Below are positions 63,813 through 64,000 of a DNA stretch of 64,000 bases, piece by piece. The position numbers were made by a program, and so were the translations under genes. Every line of letters begins with the position of its first letter. Within the stretch, counting starts at the first letter, position 1. Source of the stretch: Pseudoalteromonas phenolica (lineage in GTDB: Bacteria > Pseudomonadota > Gammaproteobacteria > Enterobacterales > Alteromonadaceae); contig NZ_PNEC01000017.1 in the NCBI RefSeq assembly GCF_005886345.1, forward strand, positions 60,269 through 124,268, in the 5' to 3' direction. The notes beneath the pieces were generated by a model. It saw nothing but the letters and a program-made list of their open reading frames with translations, was not told the DNA's origin and did no database searches.

Positions 63813-64000
63813 TTGTCCAATAACATTATTCAACTGCGTTTTGTCTAATTTTCACAACTGAGCAAAATTGGACATTTTAAACTCATGTTTACAATAGACT
63901 TTTCTTGTGTGAATATTGGGACACGTAATATAGCCCGTTTTGTCGGTATGTATTCTGGCAATTTGGGAGAGAATAAGCTGTTAGTTACTCAGGGAAGTCA
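63813..64000. other. Probable attI region of the integron (site not pinpointed)
   Basis: The stretch upstream of intI holds TTGTCCAAT (63813-63821), TTGTCTAAT (63841-63849) and inverted ATTGGACA (63867-63874), a layout like the integrase-binding direct repeats of attI sites. I could not identify the GTT recombination point; it may lie beyond 64000. Confidence 0.4.

Overview
The window looks like the chromosome of a marine gammaproteobacterium, most likely Pseudoalteromonas or a close relative in the Alteromonadales. The reasons are low G+C by eye, many TonB-dependent receptors and secreted polysaccharide enzymes, a chitinase / LPMO / chitinase cluster in the order described for Alteromonas sp. 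O-7, and a chromosomal-type integron integrase. This assignment is inference; no rRNA or tRNA gene was seen.

Layout. 1-9.8 kb: the end of an iron-sulfur (6-4) photolyase-like gene, a response regulator, a coiled-coil membrane protein, an unknown membrane protein, a beta-lactamase-fold hydrolase, a leucine-rich-repeat lipoprotein with 63-bp DNA periodicity, and a GAF hybrid histidine kinase. 10-34.6 kb: a large carbohydrate (probably mannoprotein / N-glycan) utilisation locus. It has three secreted discoidin + basic-secretory-protein (BSP) putative metallopeptidases, two TonB-dependent receptors, two GH92 mannosidase-family enzymes, an MFS sugar transporter, a PfkB sugar kinase, an AGE-family mannose isomerase and a LacI regulator. 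Copies of the palindrome GGAACGTTCC (or near variants) lie upstream of nearly every transcription unit in this locus, so it reads as one local regulon. Two small genes sit inside it: a 75-aa exported protein with its own operator, and a 70-aa peptide with a leader resembling peptide-natural-product precursors (TPEIAGG then four cysteines), directly behind the second receptor. The second GH92 enzyme has Gln where GH92 mannosidases have the catalytic-acid Glu, as I recall for the phosphomannose-uncapping enzyme of the family.

34.8-48 kb: small membrane proteins, a cytoplasmic lamin-tail-domain protein with a duplicated 14-bp palindrome nearby, then a six-gene operon (membrane-fusion protein, ABC ATPase, two MacB-like permeases, NtrC-type regulator, NtrY-like kinase). 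A sigma-54-like promoter and a cluster of GGAC/GTCC repeats precede this operon. After it come a small probably frameshifted gene, a GNAT acetyltransferase, an MFS exporter and a divergent LysR regulator. 48-54 kb: two tandem paralogous ~950-aa surface lipoproteins. 54.6-62.2 kb: the chitin cluster, GH18 chitinase, AA10 LPMO, second GH18 chitinase, all with CBM5/12 modules. 62.8-64 kb: an intact integron integrase gene with a perfect LexA box upstream; the attI site and cassettes probably lie at or beyond the right edge.

How the genes work together (inference). BSP proteins and receptors capture and open glycoprotein, GH92 enzymes release mannose, the MFS protein imports it, mannose is isomerised to fructose and then phosphorylated to fructose 6-phosphate, and LacI senses the sugar. 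The chitin cluster is a separate polymer-degrading system.
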